Shown one piece after another: positions 27,278 through 36,165 of a stretch of DNA of 64,000 nucleotides (positions are counted from its first letter, which is position 1; each line of letters starts with the position of its first letter). Source of the DNA: Streptomyces sp. WZ.A104 (GTDB lineage Bacteria; Actinomycetota; Actinomycetes; Streptomycetales; Streptomycetaceae); the NCBI RefSeq assembly GCF_002382885.1, contig NZ_NWVL01000025.1, forward strand, positions 1-64,000, read 5' to 3'. Under the pieces are notes generated by a model, which saw only the letters and a list, made by a program, of their open reading frames with translations, ran no database searches and was not told the origin of the DNA. A program made the position numbers and the translations under genes.

Positions 27278-28588
27278 TCAGGCGCGGCCCGCGGTCTTCT
27301 GGGTCTTTCGGGTGACGGAGTCGATCACGACCGTGGCGAGAAGCACACCGCCGGTGATCATGTACTGGATCGGGGTGGCGATGCCTTCCAGTGACAGTCC
27401 GTACTGGATGGAGACGATCACCATGACACCGAGCAGCGCGTTCCAGGTGCGGCCGCGGCCGCCGAAGAGGCTCGTGCCGCCGATGACGGCCGCCGCGATG
27501 ACGTTCATCAGCAGGTCCCCGGTGCCGGAGCCCTGGTTGGCCGCCGCGATCTTGGAGGCCCAGAACAGGCCGCCGATCGCCGCGAAGGTCCCCGCGATGG
27601 AGAAGACGGAGATCCGGATCGCGGTGACGTTGATACCGGCGCGCCGGGAGGCCTCGACGCTGCCGCCGAGCGCGAAGATCTTCCGCCCGTAGGCGGTGCG
27701 GCGCAGCAGGAAGTCCGTGCCGACCAGGACGATCAGGAAGAGGACCAGGGCGAGCGGCAGGCCGCGGTACTGGTTGAACATGTACGCGGCGGCGAACGCG
27801 AACACCGCGAGGACGGCGGTGCGCACGGTGATGTCGACGATCGGCCGGGCCGGGATGCCCGCGGCCTCGCGGCGGCGGGTGTCCAGGAAGGCGGCGAGGA
27901 AGTAGCCGACGACCGCGACGGCGGCGAGCCCGTAGGCGGCGGCGACATCGGTGAAGTAGTACGTGGTCAGCTGGCCGACCACCCCGTCGCCGTCCAGGTT
28001 GATGGTGCCGGAGTCGCCCAGCAGCTGGAGCATGAAGCCGAGCCAGAACAGCAGACCGGCCAGGGTGACGGCGAAGGCCGGGGCCCCGATCCGGGCGAAG
28101 AAGAAGCCGTGGATCGCGCCCATCACCGCCCCGCTGACGATGGCGACGAGGATCGCCAGCCACTCGTTCATGCCCTGGGTGACACTGAGCACCGCGACGA
28201 GGGCGCCGGAGACACCGCTGACCGAGCCGACCGAGAGGTCGATCTCGCCGAGCAGCAGGACGAAGATGATGCCGACGGCCATCATGCCGGTGGCGACCAT
28301 CGTGGTCGCGATGTCGCTGATGTTCTTCGCGGAGAGGAACTCGGAGTTCATGCTCTGGAAGACGATGGCGATGACCACGAGGCCGACGATCACCGGGATG
28401 GAGCCCAGGTCACCGCCGCTGATCTTGCGCTTGAACTCGGTCAGGTAGCCGGTGAAGCCCTGCTGGCGGATGAGCAGGCGGGGGTCCACGACCGTGGCGG
28501 CGCCCTGGGGCGCGTCCTGGTTGCCGACCGGCGCGTCGGCCGGGGCTGCGGCCTTGTCCAGCGAGGTCGCGGAGTTGTCGGTGGTCAC
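27278..28588 (-). CDS. xylH: Xylose-type sugar ABC transporter permease
   Basis: A 436-residue permease of the RbsC/XylH family with about ten membrane segments. Family marks are [19 protein letters not shown], the [13 protein letters not shown] segment, [12 protein letters not shown] and [18 protein letters not shown] near the end. It forms the membrane channel for a sugar importer of the CUT2 class. The GTG at 28588 overlaps the ATPase stop (GTGA) and has GGAGG 8 bases upstream. The xylose assignment rests on family resemblance and on the known Streptomyces order xylF-xylG-xylH next to a ROK gene. Confidence 0.88.
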   Translation of the reverse strand: MTTDNSATSLDKAAAPADAPVGNQDAPQGAATVVDPRLLIRQQGFTGYLTEFKRKISGGDLGSIPVIVGLVVIAIVFQSMNSEFLSAKNISDIATTMVATGMMAVGIIFVLLLGEIDLSVGSVSGVSGALVAVLSVTQGMNEWLAILVAIVSGAVMGAIHGFFFARIGAPAFAVTLAGLLFWLGFMLQLLGDSGTINLDGDGVVGQLTTYYFTDVAAAYGLAAVAVVGYFLAAFLDTRRREAAGIPARPIVDITVRTAVLAVFAFAAAYMFNQYRGLPLALVLFLIVLVGTDFLLRRTAYGRKIFALGGSVEASRRAGINVTAIRISVFSIAGTFAAIGGLFWASKIAAANQGSGTGDLLMNVIAAAVIGGTSLFGGRGRTWNALLGVMVIVSIQYGLSLEGIATPIQYMITGGVLLATVVIDSVTRKTQKTAGRA

Positions 28589-29364
28589 TTGGAAACCTCC
28601 GCGTTGCGCGCCGCACGTCGGGTCACGGCGTTGTCCGTGGCGCCCGTGATGGCGGAGATGATCTCTTCCTGGGAGGTGGTCTTCACATCGAAGACACCGT
28701 TGTTCCGGCCCAGCCGGAGCACCGCGACCTTGTCGGCGACGGCCTTCACATCGGCCATGTTGTGGCTGATGAGGATGACCGCGTGACCGCGCTCGCGCAG
28801 CCGCTCGACGAGGTCGAGGACCTGGGCGGTCTGCTCGACGCCGAGGGCGGCGGTCGGCTCGTCGAGGATGACGAGCTTGGGCTCGCCGAGCATCGACCGG
28901 GCGATGGCCACGGTCTGGCGCTGGCCGCCGGAGAGCGAGGCGATCGGGATGCGGACGCTCGGGATGCGGATGGAGAGCGTGGACAGCAGCTCGCGGGAGC
29001 GGCGCTCCATCTCCACCTCGTCCAGGATGCCGAACCTGCGCAGCTCGCGGCCCAGGTAGAGGTTGCCGACGACGTCGATGTTGTCGCACAGCGCGAGGTC
29101 CTGATAGACGGTCGCGACGCCGAGGTTCTGGGCGTCGTGCGGCTTGTCGATCCGCACGGCGCTGCCCTCCCACTCGATGACTCCCTCATCGATGGGGTGG
29201 ACTCCGGCGATCGTCTTGACCAGCGTTGATTTACCGGCGCCGTTGTCGCCGACCAGGGCGACCACCTCGCCGGCGTGGACCTCAAGCTCTACATCGGTGA
29301 GTACCTGTACGGCACCGAATCGCTTGGAGACCCCTCGCAACGCCAACACGGGCGTAGCGGACAC
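28585..29364 (-). CDS. xylG: Xylose-type sugar ABC transporter ATPase
   Basis: A 259-residue single-domain ATPase: Walker A GDNGAGKST, Q-loop YQDLAL, signature LSGGQRQ, Walker B LVILDEP, and switch His in ILISHNM. Most CUT2 ATPases are tandem-domain proteins of about 500 residues; this short form is the actinobacterial single-domain type. The GTG at 29364 is chosen because AAGGAG lies about 10 bases upstream; the ATG three codons earlier would sit on the ribosome site. Coupled to xylH. Confidence 0.88.
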   Translation of the reverse strand: MSATPVLALRGVSKRFGAVQVLTDVELEVHAGEVVALVGDNGAGKSTLVKTIAGVHPIDEGVIEWEGSAVRIDKPHDAQNLGVATVYQDLALCDNIDVVGNLYLGRELRRFGILDEVEMERRSRELLSTLSIRIPSVRIPIASLSGGQRQTVAIARSMLGEPKLVILDEPTAALGVEQTAQVLDLVERLRERGHAVILISHNMADVKAVADKVAVLRLGRNNGVFDVKTTSQEEIISAITGATDNAVTRRAARNAEVSK

Positions 29365-29464
29365 GTGAACCATCTCCTTCGCCGCCTGACCGGCGGGGAT
29401 GCCGCGCCCGGGGAAAGGCGCGGCGGTCGAGCAGAAGAGAACAGAAGAAAGGGGAAGCTGTTCC

Positions 29465-29514
29465 GTCCGGCGCCCCGCCCGGTAGCGGGACGGTTGGTGG
29501 GCGGGGCACCGGAC
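29465..29514 (-). terminator. Hairpin between xylF and xylG
   Basis: Arms at 29465-29480 and 29499-29514 pair over 15 of 16 positions with an 18-base loop, inside the 285-base gap between the binding-protein gene and the ATPase gene. It probably acts as a partial terminator or RNA stabiliser so that more binding protein than transporter is made (inference). No gene is visible in the gap. Confidence 0.6.
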
Positions 29515-29649
29515 AGGCTTCGTGGCGCGTGCGGGCCGGGGTACGGCGGCCGCGTGCGCGGGCGTTGCTGCCGTGCGGCCCCCGCTCGGGTGCGGCGGGC
29601 CTACGGCGGGGCGGGACCGGGCCGCGCGGGGCGGCCGGGTCCCGGAGGG

Positions 29650-30762
29650 CTACTTCAGACCGATCTTGTCGCAGGCGGCCTTGTACTTGCCGGTGCAGAT
29701 CTCGTCGATCGTGTAGATGCCGTCCTTGATGACGGTGTCCTTGATGTTGTCCTTGGTCAGCGAGATGACCGGGACGAGGACCGTCGGGATGCCCTTCTGG
29801 CTGGCGTTGTCGACCTTGGAGGTGGCGATCGAGTCGAGCGTCTCGCCCTTGGCGAGGGCGACGGCCATCTCGGCGGCGACGACGCCCTCGGCCGGGTAGG
29901 ACTTGTAGACGCTCATGAACTGCTCGCCGGTGACGATGCGCTGCACGCCCGCCAGCTCCGCGTCCTGGCCGGTGACCGGGGGGAGCTTCGGCAGACCGGC
30001 GGCCTTCAGGGCGGTGATGATGCCGCCCGCCATGCCGTCGTTGGCGGAGTAGACGCCGTCGATCTTGTCCTTGCCGAGCGCGGTGATCGCCGCTTCCATG
30101 TTGGCGTTGGCGTTCTCCGGCTTCCACTCCTTGGTGTCGTACTCCTTGCCGTACTTCACCTTGCCGTCGAGAACGGACTTGGCGCCCTTCTTGAAGAGGG
30201 CGGCGTTCGGGTCGGTGATCGCGCCGTTCATCATCACGATCGTGCCGCCGTCGGCCTTGTCGCCCAGGGCCTCCAGCAGGGCGGTGCCCTGGGCGCGGCC
30301 GACCTCTTCGTTGTCGAAGGAGGTGTACGCGTCGATCGGGCCCTCGGCGAGACGGTCGAAGGCGACGACCGGAATGCCCTCGGCCTTGGCCTTCTTGACG
30401 CTGTTCGCGATCGCCTTCGCGTCCACCGCGCCGAGGATGAGCGCGTCGACCTTGTTGGTGATCATGGTGTCGACCTGCTGCGACTGAGTGGTCGCGTCCT
30501 GCTTGGCGTTGGCGTAGACGACCTCCGCCTTGCCGCCGGTGAGCTCGCTGATCTTCTTCTCGATGATCGGCCGGTCGAACTTCTCGTAACGGGCCGTCTG
30601 GTTCTCGGGAAGGAGCAGACCTATCTTCAGGTCGTCGCCCTTCTTCTCCGAGCTCTTCTCGGCCTTGTCGCCCGACTCCTTGGCGCTCCCGCAAGCGGCC
30701 AGCGAGATCGCCATCGTGGTGGCGGCAACGGCAACGGCGGCACGACGCATACGCGTGTTCAT
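29650..30762 (-). CDS. xylF: Xylose-type periplasmic-binding-protein-like lipoprotein
   Basis: A 370-residue sugar-binding lipoprotein of the type-I fold. The signal peptide ends in a lipobox (SLAACG), followed by a Lys/Glu/Ser linker, then DLKIGLLLPENQTARYEKFDRP, NAKQDATTQSQQVDTMITN, DALILGAVDAKAI, and GVYSANDGMAGGII, all close to XylF. It captures sugar outside the membrane for XylGH. GGGAGG lies 8 bases before the ATG. It follows the ROK regulator gene with a 120-base gap holding its promoter. Confidence 0.9.
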   Translation of the reverse strand: MNTRMRRAAVAVAATTMAISLAACGSAKESGDKAEKSSEKKGDDLKIGLLLPENQTARYEKFDRPIIEKKISELTGGKAEVVYANAKQDATTQSQQVDTMITNKVDALILGAVDAKAIANSVKKAKAEGIPVVAFDRLAEGPIDAYTSFDNEEVGRAQGTALLEALGDKADGGTIVMMNGAITDPNAALFKKGAKSVLDGKVKYGKEYDTKEWKPENANANMEAAITALGKDKIDGVYSANDGMAGGIITALKAAGLPKLPPVTGQDAELAGVQRIVTGEQFMSVYKSYPAEGVVAAEMAVALAKGETLDSIATSKVDNASQKGIPTVLVPVISLTKDNIKDTVIKDGIYTIDEICTGKYKAACDKIGLK

Positions 30763-30852
30763 TCTCGAACCTCCCTGACGAGGCCGCGACGTTGCGGCCG
30801 AGGTGGCTGGAAGTCAACTCGGCCGCAGCACCAGCGTCAAGGAGTAAATCCT

Positions 30853-30881
30853 TAACGAGATGACAACGGTGCCATTCGTTA
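30853..30881. promoter_or_regulatory. Inverted repeat upstream of xylF
   Basis: TAACGA (30853-30858) and TCGTTA (30876-30881) are inverted arms separated by 17 bases, about 90 bases upstream of the xylF start and directly after the regulator stop. It is a candidate operator for the adjacent ROK protein. Arms are short, so chance is possible. Confidence 0.4.
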
Positions 30882-30882
30882 T

Positions 30883-32082
30883 CTAAGTGAAGGCAGGAGT
30901 CGCTGCGGGGAGGGTGCTCTCCAAAAGGGTTGAATCCCCCATCTCGCTGAGCACCAGGGCGAGTGCGCCCAGCACCTCGGCACGGCCGCCGAGCGCCCCG
31001 GGGAGCACCGAGAGCTGCCGGGCCGCGCTGGGGATCGCGTAACGCGACACGGAGTCCCGTATGGGCCCCAGAACCAGCTCCCCGGCCTCCGCCAGCGAGC
31101 CGCCGAGCACCACGCGGCTCGGGTTGAGCAGATTGCACAGGTTGGCCACCCCGCTGCCTATGTGGCGGCCCACGTCGCCGATCACCCGGCGGCACCCCGG
31201 ATCGCCCTCCCGGGCCAGCTGGACGACCCGCTCCATGGTGAGCCCGGGCCCGTGGCTGGGCTGGAGCAGCGGCAGGACGTAGCGGGCGGCGGTGAAGGTC
31301 TCCAGGCAGCCCCGGTTGCCGCAGCGGCAGACCGGGCCCGACTCGTCGAGCGTGATGTGCCCGATCTCGCCGGCCGTGCCGCCGGGGCCCCGGTAGATGG
31401 TCCCGTCGATCACCAGACCGGCGCCGACACCGCTGGCGACCTTGATGTACGCGAGGTCCTTGACACCCCGGCCGCTGCCCCAGACCAGCTCGCCGAGCGC
31501 CCCGAGGTTGGCGTCGTTGTCGACGTACACCGGGACTCCGAGGCGGCCGGAGAGCTCCTCGCTGGGGTTGATGCCCGTCCAGCCCGGCAGGATCGAGGTG
31601 GAGCCCAGCGTGCCCGACTCGACGTCGATCGGACCCGGCACTCCGAGACCCACGCCGACGACCTTGTCCGGGCCGATGCCGGTGGCCTCGATGAGGCGCT
31701 TGACCAGCGCTTCCGCCCGGTCGAAGCCCTCGGCGGACGACGCGTCGACGTCCAGCGGCTCGGCCTCCTCGGCCAGCACCTGGTGGGCCAGGTTGCCGAC
31801 GGCGACGCGCAGGTGCGTATGGCCGAAGTCGACGCCGATGACGATGCCCGCGTCGCCGCTGAGCGAGACGCTGCGGGCACGGCGGCCGCCCGCCGAGGTG
31901 GGGGTGACCTCGACCGTTCCGCCGTCCTTCAGTTCCCGGACGATATTGGAGACCGTGGCTGCGGAGAGCCCGGTGCTCCGGGCGATCTCCGCCTGGGTGA
32001 GCGATCCCGCCATCCGTACGGCGCGTACGACCCGCTCCAGATTGGCCCTGTGCAGCGATGTCTGCGACCCGGGAGTCTCCAT
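30883..32082 (-). CDS. rok7B7: ROK-family transcriptional regulator (Rok7B7-like)
   Basis: A 399-residue ROK regulator. The N-terminal winged helix-turn-helix (about 15-60) includes LTQAEIARSTGLSAATVSNIV. The sugar-kinase-like ROK domain has GVDFGHTHLRVAVG, GVGLGVPGPID, VYVDNDANLGALGE, GGTAGEIGHI and the zinc-binding CRCGNRGCLE. In S. coelicolor the orthologous position holds rok7B7, a pleiotropic regulator linked to xylFGH and carbon catabolite control; the symbol rests on that context and needs an alignment. The ATG at 32082 has AGGAG about 11 bases upstream; the frame opens 30 codons further through unlikely sequence. Confidence 0.85.
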   Translation of the reverse strand: METPGSQTSLHRANLERVVRAVRMAGSLTQAEIARSTGLSAATVSNIVRELKDGGTVEVTPTSAGGRRARSVSLSGDAGIVIGVDFGHTHLRVAVGNLAHQVLAEEAEPLDVDASSAEGFDRAEALVKRLIEATGIGPDKVVGVGLGVPGPIDVESGTLGSTSILPGWTGINPSEELSGRLGVPVYVDNDANLGALGELVWGSGRGVKDLAYIKVASGVGAGLVIDGTIYRGPGGTAGEIGHITLDESGPVCRCGNRGCLETFTAARYVLPLLQPSHGPGLTMERVVQLAREGDPGCRRVIGDVGRHIGSGVANLCNLLNPSRVVLGGSLAEAGELVLGPIRDSVSRYAIPSAARQLSVLPGALGGRAEVLGALALVLSEMGDSTLLESTLPAATPAFT

Positions 32083-32240
32083 CGACCCATCCACTCCTGC
32101 CCTTGGCGGGCGGTCCGAAGAGGACCGCCCCGGCCGGGGCCGCAGCGACGAGACCCCGGCTTCCTCCAACATGTGAACTCTAAGCTGACCGTTCGGGGGT
32201 GCCTCCCGTCAAGACCTGAGCGGGCAGGGCCTCACCGACA

Positions 32241-32299
32241 CCACAACGGTCCGGCGCCCCGGCGGAAGAGTTCTCCGCCGGGGCGCCGGACCGTTGTGG
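32241..32299 (-). terminator. Terminator of the ngcEFG operon
   Basis: A perfect 26-bp stem (32241-32266 with 32274-32299) and a 7-base loop, starting 9 bases beyond the ngcG stop and upstream of the ROK gene. Very stable; no T-tract. Confidence 0.85.
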
Positions 32300-32308
32300 A
32301 TACGTGAC

Positions 32309-33238
32309 CTACTTCAGCGCGCCCGCCGTCAGGCCGGAGACCACCTGGCGCTGGAAGATGATGTACGCCGCCAGCACCGGCAGCATCGCGATCACCAGGC
32401 CGGCGAAGAGGCCGGAGTAGTCGCCCTTGTACCCCTGGCTGGCGGCCAGCTCCACCAGCCCCTGGGCCAGCACCCGCTTCTCCGGGTCGGTGTTCAGCAC
32501 CGTCGGCAGCATGTACTGGTTCCACTGCCCCAGGAAGTTGAAGATGCCGACGCTGATCAGGCCGGGCTTGGCCATCGGCAGCATGACCTGGAAGAACGTC
32601 CGGGTGTGCGAGGCCCCGTCGATGATCGACGCCTCCGCCACCGAGGTCGGCAGCGTACGGAAGAACGAGGTCAGGAAGAACACGGTGAACGGCAGCGAGT
32701 AGGAGATGTACACCAGGATCAGGCCGTGGATCGTGTTCAGCAGCCCCAGGTTGTCCATGACGTAGAACAGCGGGACCAGGGCCAGCATGATCGGGAAGCT
32801 CATGCCGCCGACGAACAGGAAGTAGATGAAGCGGTTGCCCGGGAACTCGAAGCGGGCGAGCACGTAGGCGGCCATCGAGCCGAGGACCAGGGTGCCGACG
32901 AGCGAACCGCCCACCACCAGGATGGTGTTCAGGAAGTACTCGCTCATATGGGCCTGGCTCCAGGCCCGGCCCCAGCTGTCGAAGTTGAGCGAGCCTGGCA
33001 GCGACCACGGCGAGTTGAAGATGTCCGAGTCGGTCTTGAACGAGGACATCACGGCCCAGAACAGCGGCAGGACGACCATGATCGCCCAGAGGATCAGCAC
33101 ACCGTGCGAGAAGACGTTGAGGACCTGGCCCTCGCTGCTCCTCGCGGGGCCCGCCGGGCTCTTGCCGGCGGCCCCGGTGCGCTGCGCGGGGACCTTGGAC
33201 GCGTCGGTCCCGGCGGGAGGGGTGTCAGTGGTCTTCAT
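32309..33238 (-). CDS. ngcG: Carbohydrate ABC transporter permease, NgcG-like
   Basis: A 309-residue CUT1 permease with six membrane segments after a 40-residue Pro/Ala/Ser-rich cytoplasmic start. The EAA loop is EASIIDGASHTRTFFQVMLP, which contacts the ATPase. The final segment ends YIIFQRQVVSGLTAGALK, usual for MalG-like partners. The start overlaps the ngcF stop by one base (TGATG). No ATPase gene is in the operon; in Streptomyces such importers usually share the ATPase MsiK, encoded elsewhere. Confidence 0.85.
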   Translation of the reverse strand: MKTTDTPPAGTDASKVPAQRTGAAGKSPAGPARSSEGQVLNVFSHGVLILWAIMVVLPLFWAVMSSFKTDSDIFNSPWSLPGSLNFDSWGRAWSQAHMSEYFLNTILVVGGSLVGTLVLGSMAAYVLARFEFPGNRFIYFLFVGGMSFPIMLALVPLFYVMDNLGLLNTIHGLILVYISYSLPFTVFFLTSFFRTLPTSVAEASIIDGASHTRTFFQVMLPMAKPGLISVGIFNFLGQWNQYMLPTVLNTDPEKRVLAQGLVELAASQGYKGDYSGLFAGLVIAMLPVLAAYIIFQRQVVSGLTAGALK

Positions 33239-34158
33239 CAGTACTCCAGCCGCTCGCGCCGGCCCAGCCGCATCACGATGGCGGCGAACGCCAGCGTCAC
33301 GATGAGCAGGGCGACACCGATCGTGGTCGCGTAGCCCGCCTGTCCGTCACGGAACGCCGACTGGTAGACGTACAGCGGCAGGACGGTGGTCGAGTAGTCG
33401 GGCCCGCCGGGTCCGACGCTCATGATGTGCACGATGGCGAAGCCCTCGGCGCCGAGGGCCAGGATGCCCATGTAGACCCAGCCGGACTGGACCGTGTCCC
33501 ACAGCAGGGGCAGCGTGATCCGGAAGAAGGTCGTGAAGCGGCTCGCGCCGTCCAGCAGGGCGGCCTCGTAGAAGTCCTTGGGGATGGAGGCCATGCCCGC
33601 GGAGAACAGCACCACGAAGAAGCCGGTCGTGCCCCAGACGAGGACCGCCATGATGACCCACAGGGCCAGCTGCGGATCGCCCAGCCAGTCCGGTACGTCG
33701 TTGAAGCCGACGGCCTTGAGCGTGCCGTTGATCATGCCCTGGGCCGGGTCGAAGGCGAACTGGAACAGGATGGCCACGATCGCGATCGAGAGCACCTGCG
33801 GGAAGAAGTACGCGATCTTGTAGAAGCCCGAGCCCCGTACGCCGGTGACGGCGGCGCCCTTCCGGCGCCGCCCGCCCACGTTGAGCATGAAGGCGAAGAA
33901 GAGGGCGAGGCCCAGCGTCACCAGCGGCAGCAGAACAGCCAGCAGCACACTGTGCTGCAGCGATTTCCAGAAGATGTCGTCGTCGAGCATCTTGGTGTAG
34001 TTGTCGAACCCGACCATCTTGAAGTCGGGACTCAGCCCCGTCCAGTCCGTGAACGAGTAGTAGATGGACTGGATGAAGGGCCAGATGACGAAGATGACGT
34101 ACAACGCCATCGGGACCACCAAGAACCCGACTATGAACCGGTATTTACCGTGTTGCAT
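33238..34158 (-). CDS. ngcF: Carbohydrate ABC transporter permease, NgcF-like
   Basis: A 306-residue CUT1 permease, MalF-like, six membrane segments. Family marks are YSFTDWTGLSPDFKMVGFDNY after the first helix and the EAA loop YEAALLDGASRFTTFFRITLPL. It forms the membrane pore with NgcG. It starts at ATG 34158, 49 bases after the binding-protein stop. Confidence 0.85.
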   Translation of the reverse strand: MQHGKYRFIVGFLVVPMALYVIFVIWPFIQSIYYSFTDWTGLSPDFKMVGFDNYTKMLDDDIFWKSLQHSVLLAVLLPLVTLGLALFFAFMLNVGGRRRKGAAVTGVRGSGFYKIAYFFPQVLSIAIVAILFQFAFDPAQGMINGTLKAVGFNDVPDWLGDPQLALWVIMAVLVWGTTGFFVVLFSAGMASIPKDFYEAALLDGASRFTTFFRITLPLLWDTVQSGWVYMGILALGAEGFAIVHIMSVGPGGPDYSTTVLPLYVYQSAFRDGQAGYATTIGVALLIVTLAFAAIVMRLGRRERLEY

Positions 34159-34207
34159 CGTTACCGACTCCGACCTTCCCGTGCTGCCCGCCGCTGGTGA
34201 CGCGTGG

Positions 34208-35653
34208 TCACTGGTGCCTGAAGTGCTTGATGGACTGGTCCTTGGCGGTCGCGTCGGCGAAGGCCTGGATCTTCTTGATGGTCTCGGCCGGGGTGGCGCG
34301 GCCCGCCATCATCTCGCCGAGCGCGGCGACACCGATCTGCTCCTTCTGGAGCTTCACGTACCAGTCCTGGAGGCGCGGGTTGACCACGTTGGTGCCCGCC
34401 TTGTCCAGCGCGGCGACACCGGACTTCAGGCCGTCCGACAGCTCCAGGCCGTCGGTGCCGCCGTTGAAGGCGGACAGCGACTTGGTGCTGCTGGTGAAGG
34501 ACTTGGAGGAGGCCTCGCTGAGCATGATGCGCAGCTGCTCCATGCCGCCCTCGGGGTTCTTCGCCTTGCTCGGGACGATGAAGGGCTCGCCACCGGACGC
34601 CCAGATCGTGCCGAAGGGCAGCTTGTCCGAGGAGTCGAGGCTGGAGGGGGCGCCCACGGACAGCTTGAAGTCCTTGGGGATGATCGCCGCTTCCTCGTTC
34701 TCCACCCAGGAGCCGTTCGGGATGAACAGCGCCTTGCCGCGGGCCCAGGCGCCCTGCGAGCCGCGGTGGTCCAGGCCGGGGGTGCCCTTGAGGATGTAGC
34801 CCTTGGCGTACAGCTCGTAGTACGCCTCGAAGGCCGCCTTGACCGCGGGGTGCTCCCAGGCCTTCGGCTCCAGGTTGTCGATCGCGTCGAGGACCTCGAC
34901 GCCGCCGATCTTCCCGATGAACGGGTAGAGCGAGAACGGGATGTAGTACGGGTGCTTGCCGGGGTAGGTCCAGCCGGCGATGCCCTGCTTCTTCGCCTTC
35001 GCGCAGAGCGCGAGCATCTCGTCCCAGGTCTCCGGGTACGTGGCGTCGAGCTTCTCCAGCGCGGTCTGCGAGTACCAGACGCCGTAGACCGTGTACGCGT
35101 AGTACATGATCCAGACCGGGTCGCCGTCGAACTGGCCCATCTCGACGATGCCGGGCCGCAGGGTGTCGCGGACCTTCTTGGCGGGGTCGTCGATGGAGGG
35201 GGCGTCGAGCAGCGGGGTCAGGTCGGTGAGCTGCTTCTTGCCGACCAGGACGCCCATGTCCATCTGCTGGGCGCCGGAGTTGTCGATCAGGTCGGGCGGG
35301 GTGCCACCGTTGAAACGCGGCTGAAGAACCGACTGGATCTTCTGCGTCGCGGAGAACTTGACCTCCGCCTCGGGGTACGTCTTCTCGTAGACGGCCTTGG
35401 CGTCCTCGGCGTACTTGGTGCCGAAGCCACCGTCGAAGATGACGATCTCCAGCGGCGCGCTGCCGTTGACGGCCAGCGGGTTCTTGTCGGTCTTCTCGCC
35501 CTTTTCGACCTTGTCGTCACTGTCACCGCCACCGCTCGCGCAGGCGGACAGGAAGCTCATCGTCGGAACAGCGATCAGGCCGAGTGCGGCAGAACGCTTG
35601 ATCAGATCGCGACGGCCAAGGCCCTCATTGTTGTGGGCGGAGGTGGATCCCAT
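34208..35653 (-). CDS. ngcE: GlcNAc/chitobiose-binding lipoprotein, NgcE-like
   Basis: A 481-residue CUT1 binding protein. GRRDLIKR before a hydrophobic stretch and a lipobox (FLSAC) point to a Tat-exported lipoprotein. The mature part has APLEIVIFDGGFGTKYAEDA, WIMYYAYTVYGVWYSQTALEK, GIAGWTYPGKHPYYI and LFIPNGSWVENEEAAIIP, as in NgcE of S. olivaceoviridis (N-acetylglucosamine and chitobiose uptake). The ATG at 35653 is used with GGCGAGGA 7 bases upstream; a TTG two codons earlier is unlikely. First gene of ngcEFG. Confidence 0.85.
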   Translation of the reverse strand: MGSTSAHNNEGLGRRDLIKRSAALGLIAVPTMSFLSACASGGGDSDDKVEKGEKTDKNPLAVNGSAPLEIVIFDGGFGTKYAEDAKAVYEKTYPEAEVKFSATQKIQSVLQPRFNGGTPPDLIDNSGAQQMDMGVLVGKKQLTDLTPLLDAPSIDDPAKKVRDTLRPGIVEMGQFDGDPVWIMYYAYTVYGVWYSQTALEKLDATYPETWDEMLALCAKAKKQGIAGWTYPGKHPYYIPFSLYPFIGKIGGVEVLDAIDNLEPKAWEHPAVKAAFEAYYELYAKGYILKGTPGLDHRGSQGAWARGKALFIPNGSWVENEEAAIIPKDFKLSVGAPSSLDSSDKLPFGTIWASGGEPFIVPSKAKNPEGGMEQLRIMLSEASSKSFTSSTKSLSAFNGGTDGLELSDGLKSGVAALDKAGTNVVNPRLQDWYVKLQKEQIGVAALGEMMAGRATPAETIKKIQAFADATAKDQSIKHFRHQ

Positions 35654-36165
35654 GCTCAAGTCCTCGCCTTCTCCAGGACTCAGGCGGTGTGCCGGTCACC
35701 CGTCGAAAATTCGCCTCAGGCGAAGGGCCCCGCCACCGCGGTCAGTTGCGCTTGGGTGGTGCGGATATGCAGATGTGCTGATGTACCGGCCGGGCCGGCG
35801 CCGTGGAGGTTTCGGGAGACCGTACAGCGCGAACGCCCCCGGCGTCCTTGCGACCGTCCCTGTTTCGCCCCGTGCACATCCGCCTGAAACGGCTGTGCAG
35901 ACGCCGACAGGTATAGTCCACTTGCCGCCAACTGAGCAAGATCGAAAGCAGGTTTGGGCTGCAGTCTTTCCCGAGTTGAGACCTCGGGGGCGGCTCGGCA
36001 CCCCTTGCCCGCTTCCTGGGGCGGCTATTTCCCCATTACTGCGGATTCGTCGAACGGGCCCGCGCCAACACCCTTGACACGTCCTGTCACTTGGCTCCCT
36101 ACTGGACCCTGCACCCCGCAATGACAACGTTGTCCATGCACTTCTCCGGGGAGGAATGGCTCGGT
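35654..36165. other. Divergent control region between ngcE and the GH92 gene
   Basis: 512 bases without a credible gene. It must hold the promoters of ngcEFG (minus strand) and the alpha-mannosidase (plus strand). A DasR-like site lies at 35907-35922. Small open frames around 35700-35940 have atypical composition and no ribosome sites. Confidence 0.6.
35907..35922. promoter_or_regulatory. DasR-responsive-element-like site
   Basis: ACAGGTATAGTCCACT matches the 16-base DasR consensus AsTGGTCTAGACCAsT at 13 positions. DasR is the Streptomyces GntR repressor of GlcNAc and chitin metabolism, so a site between an NgcEFG-type importer and a secreted glycosidase fits. It is about 250 bases from each start. 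The match was judged by eye. Confidence 0.55.
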
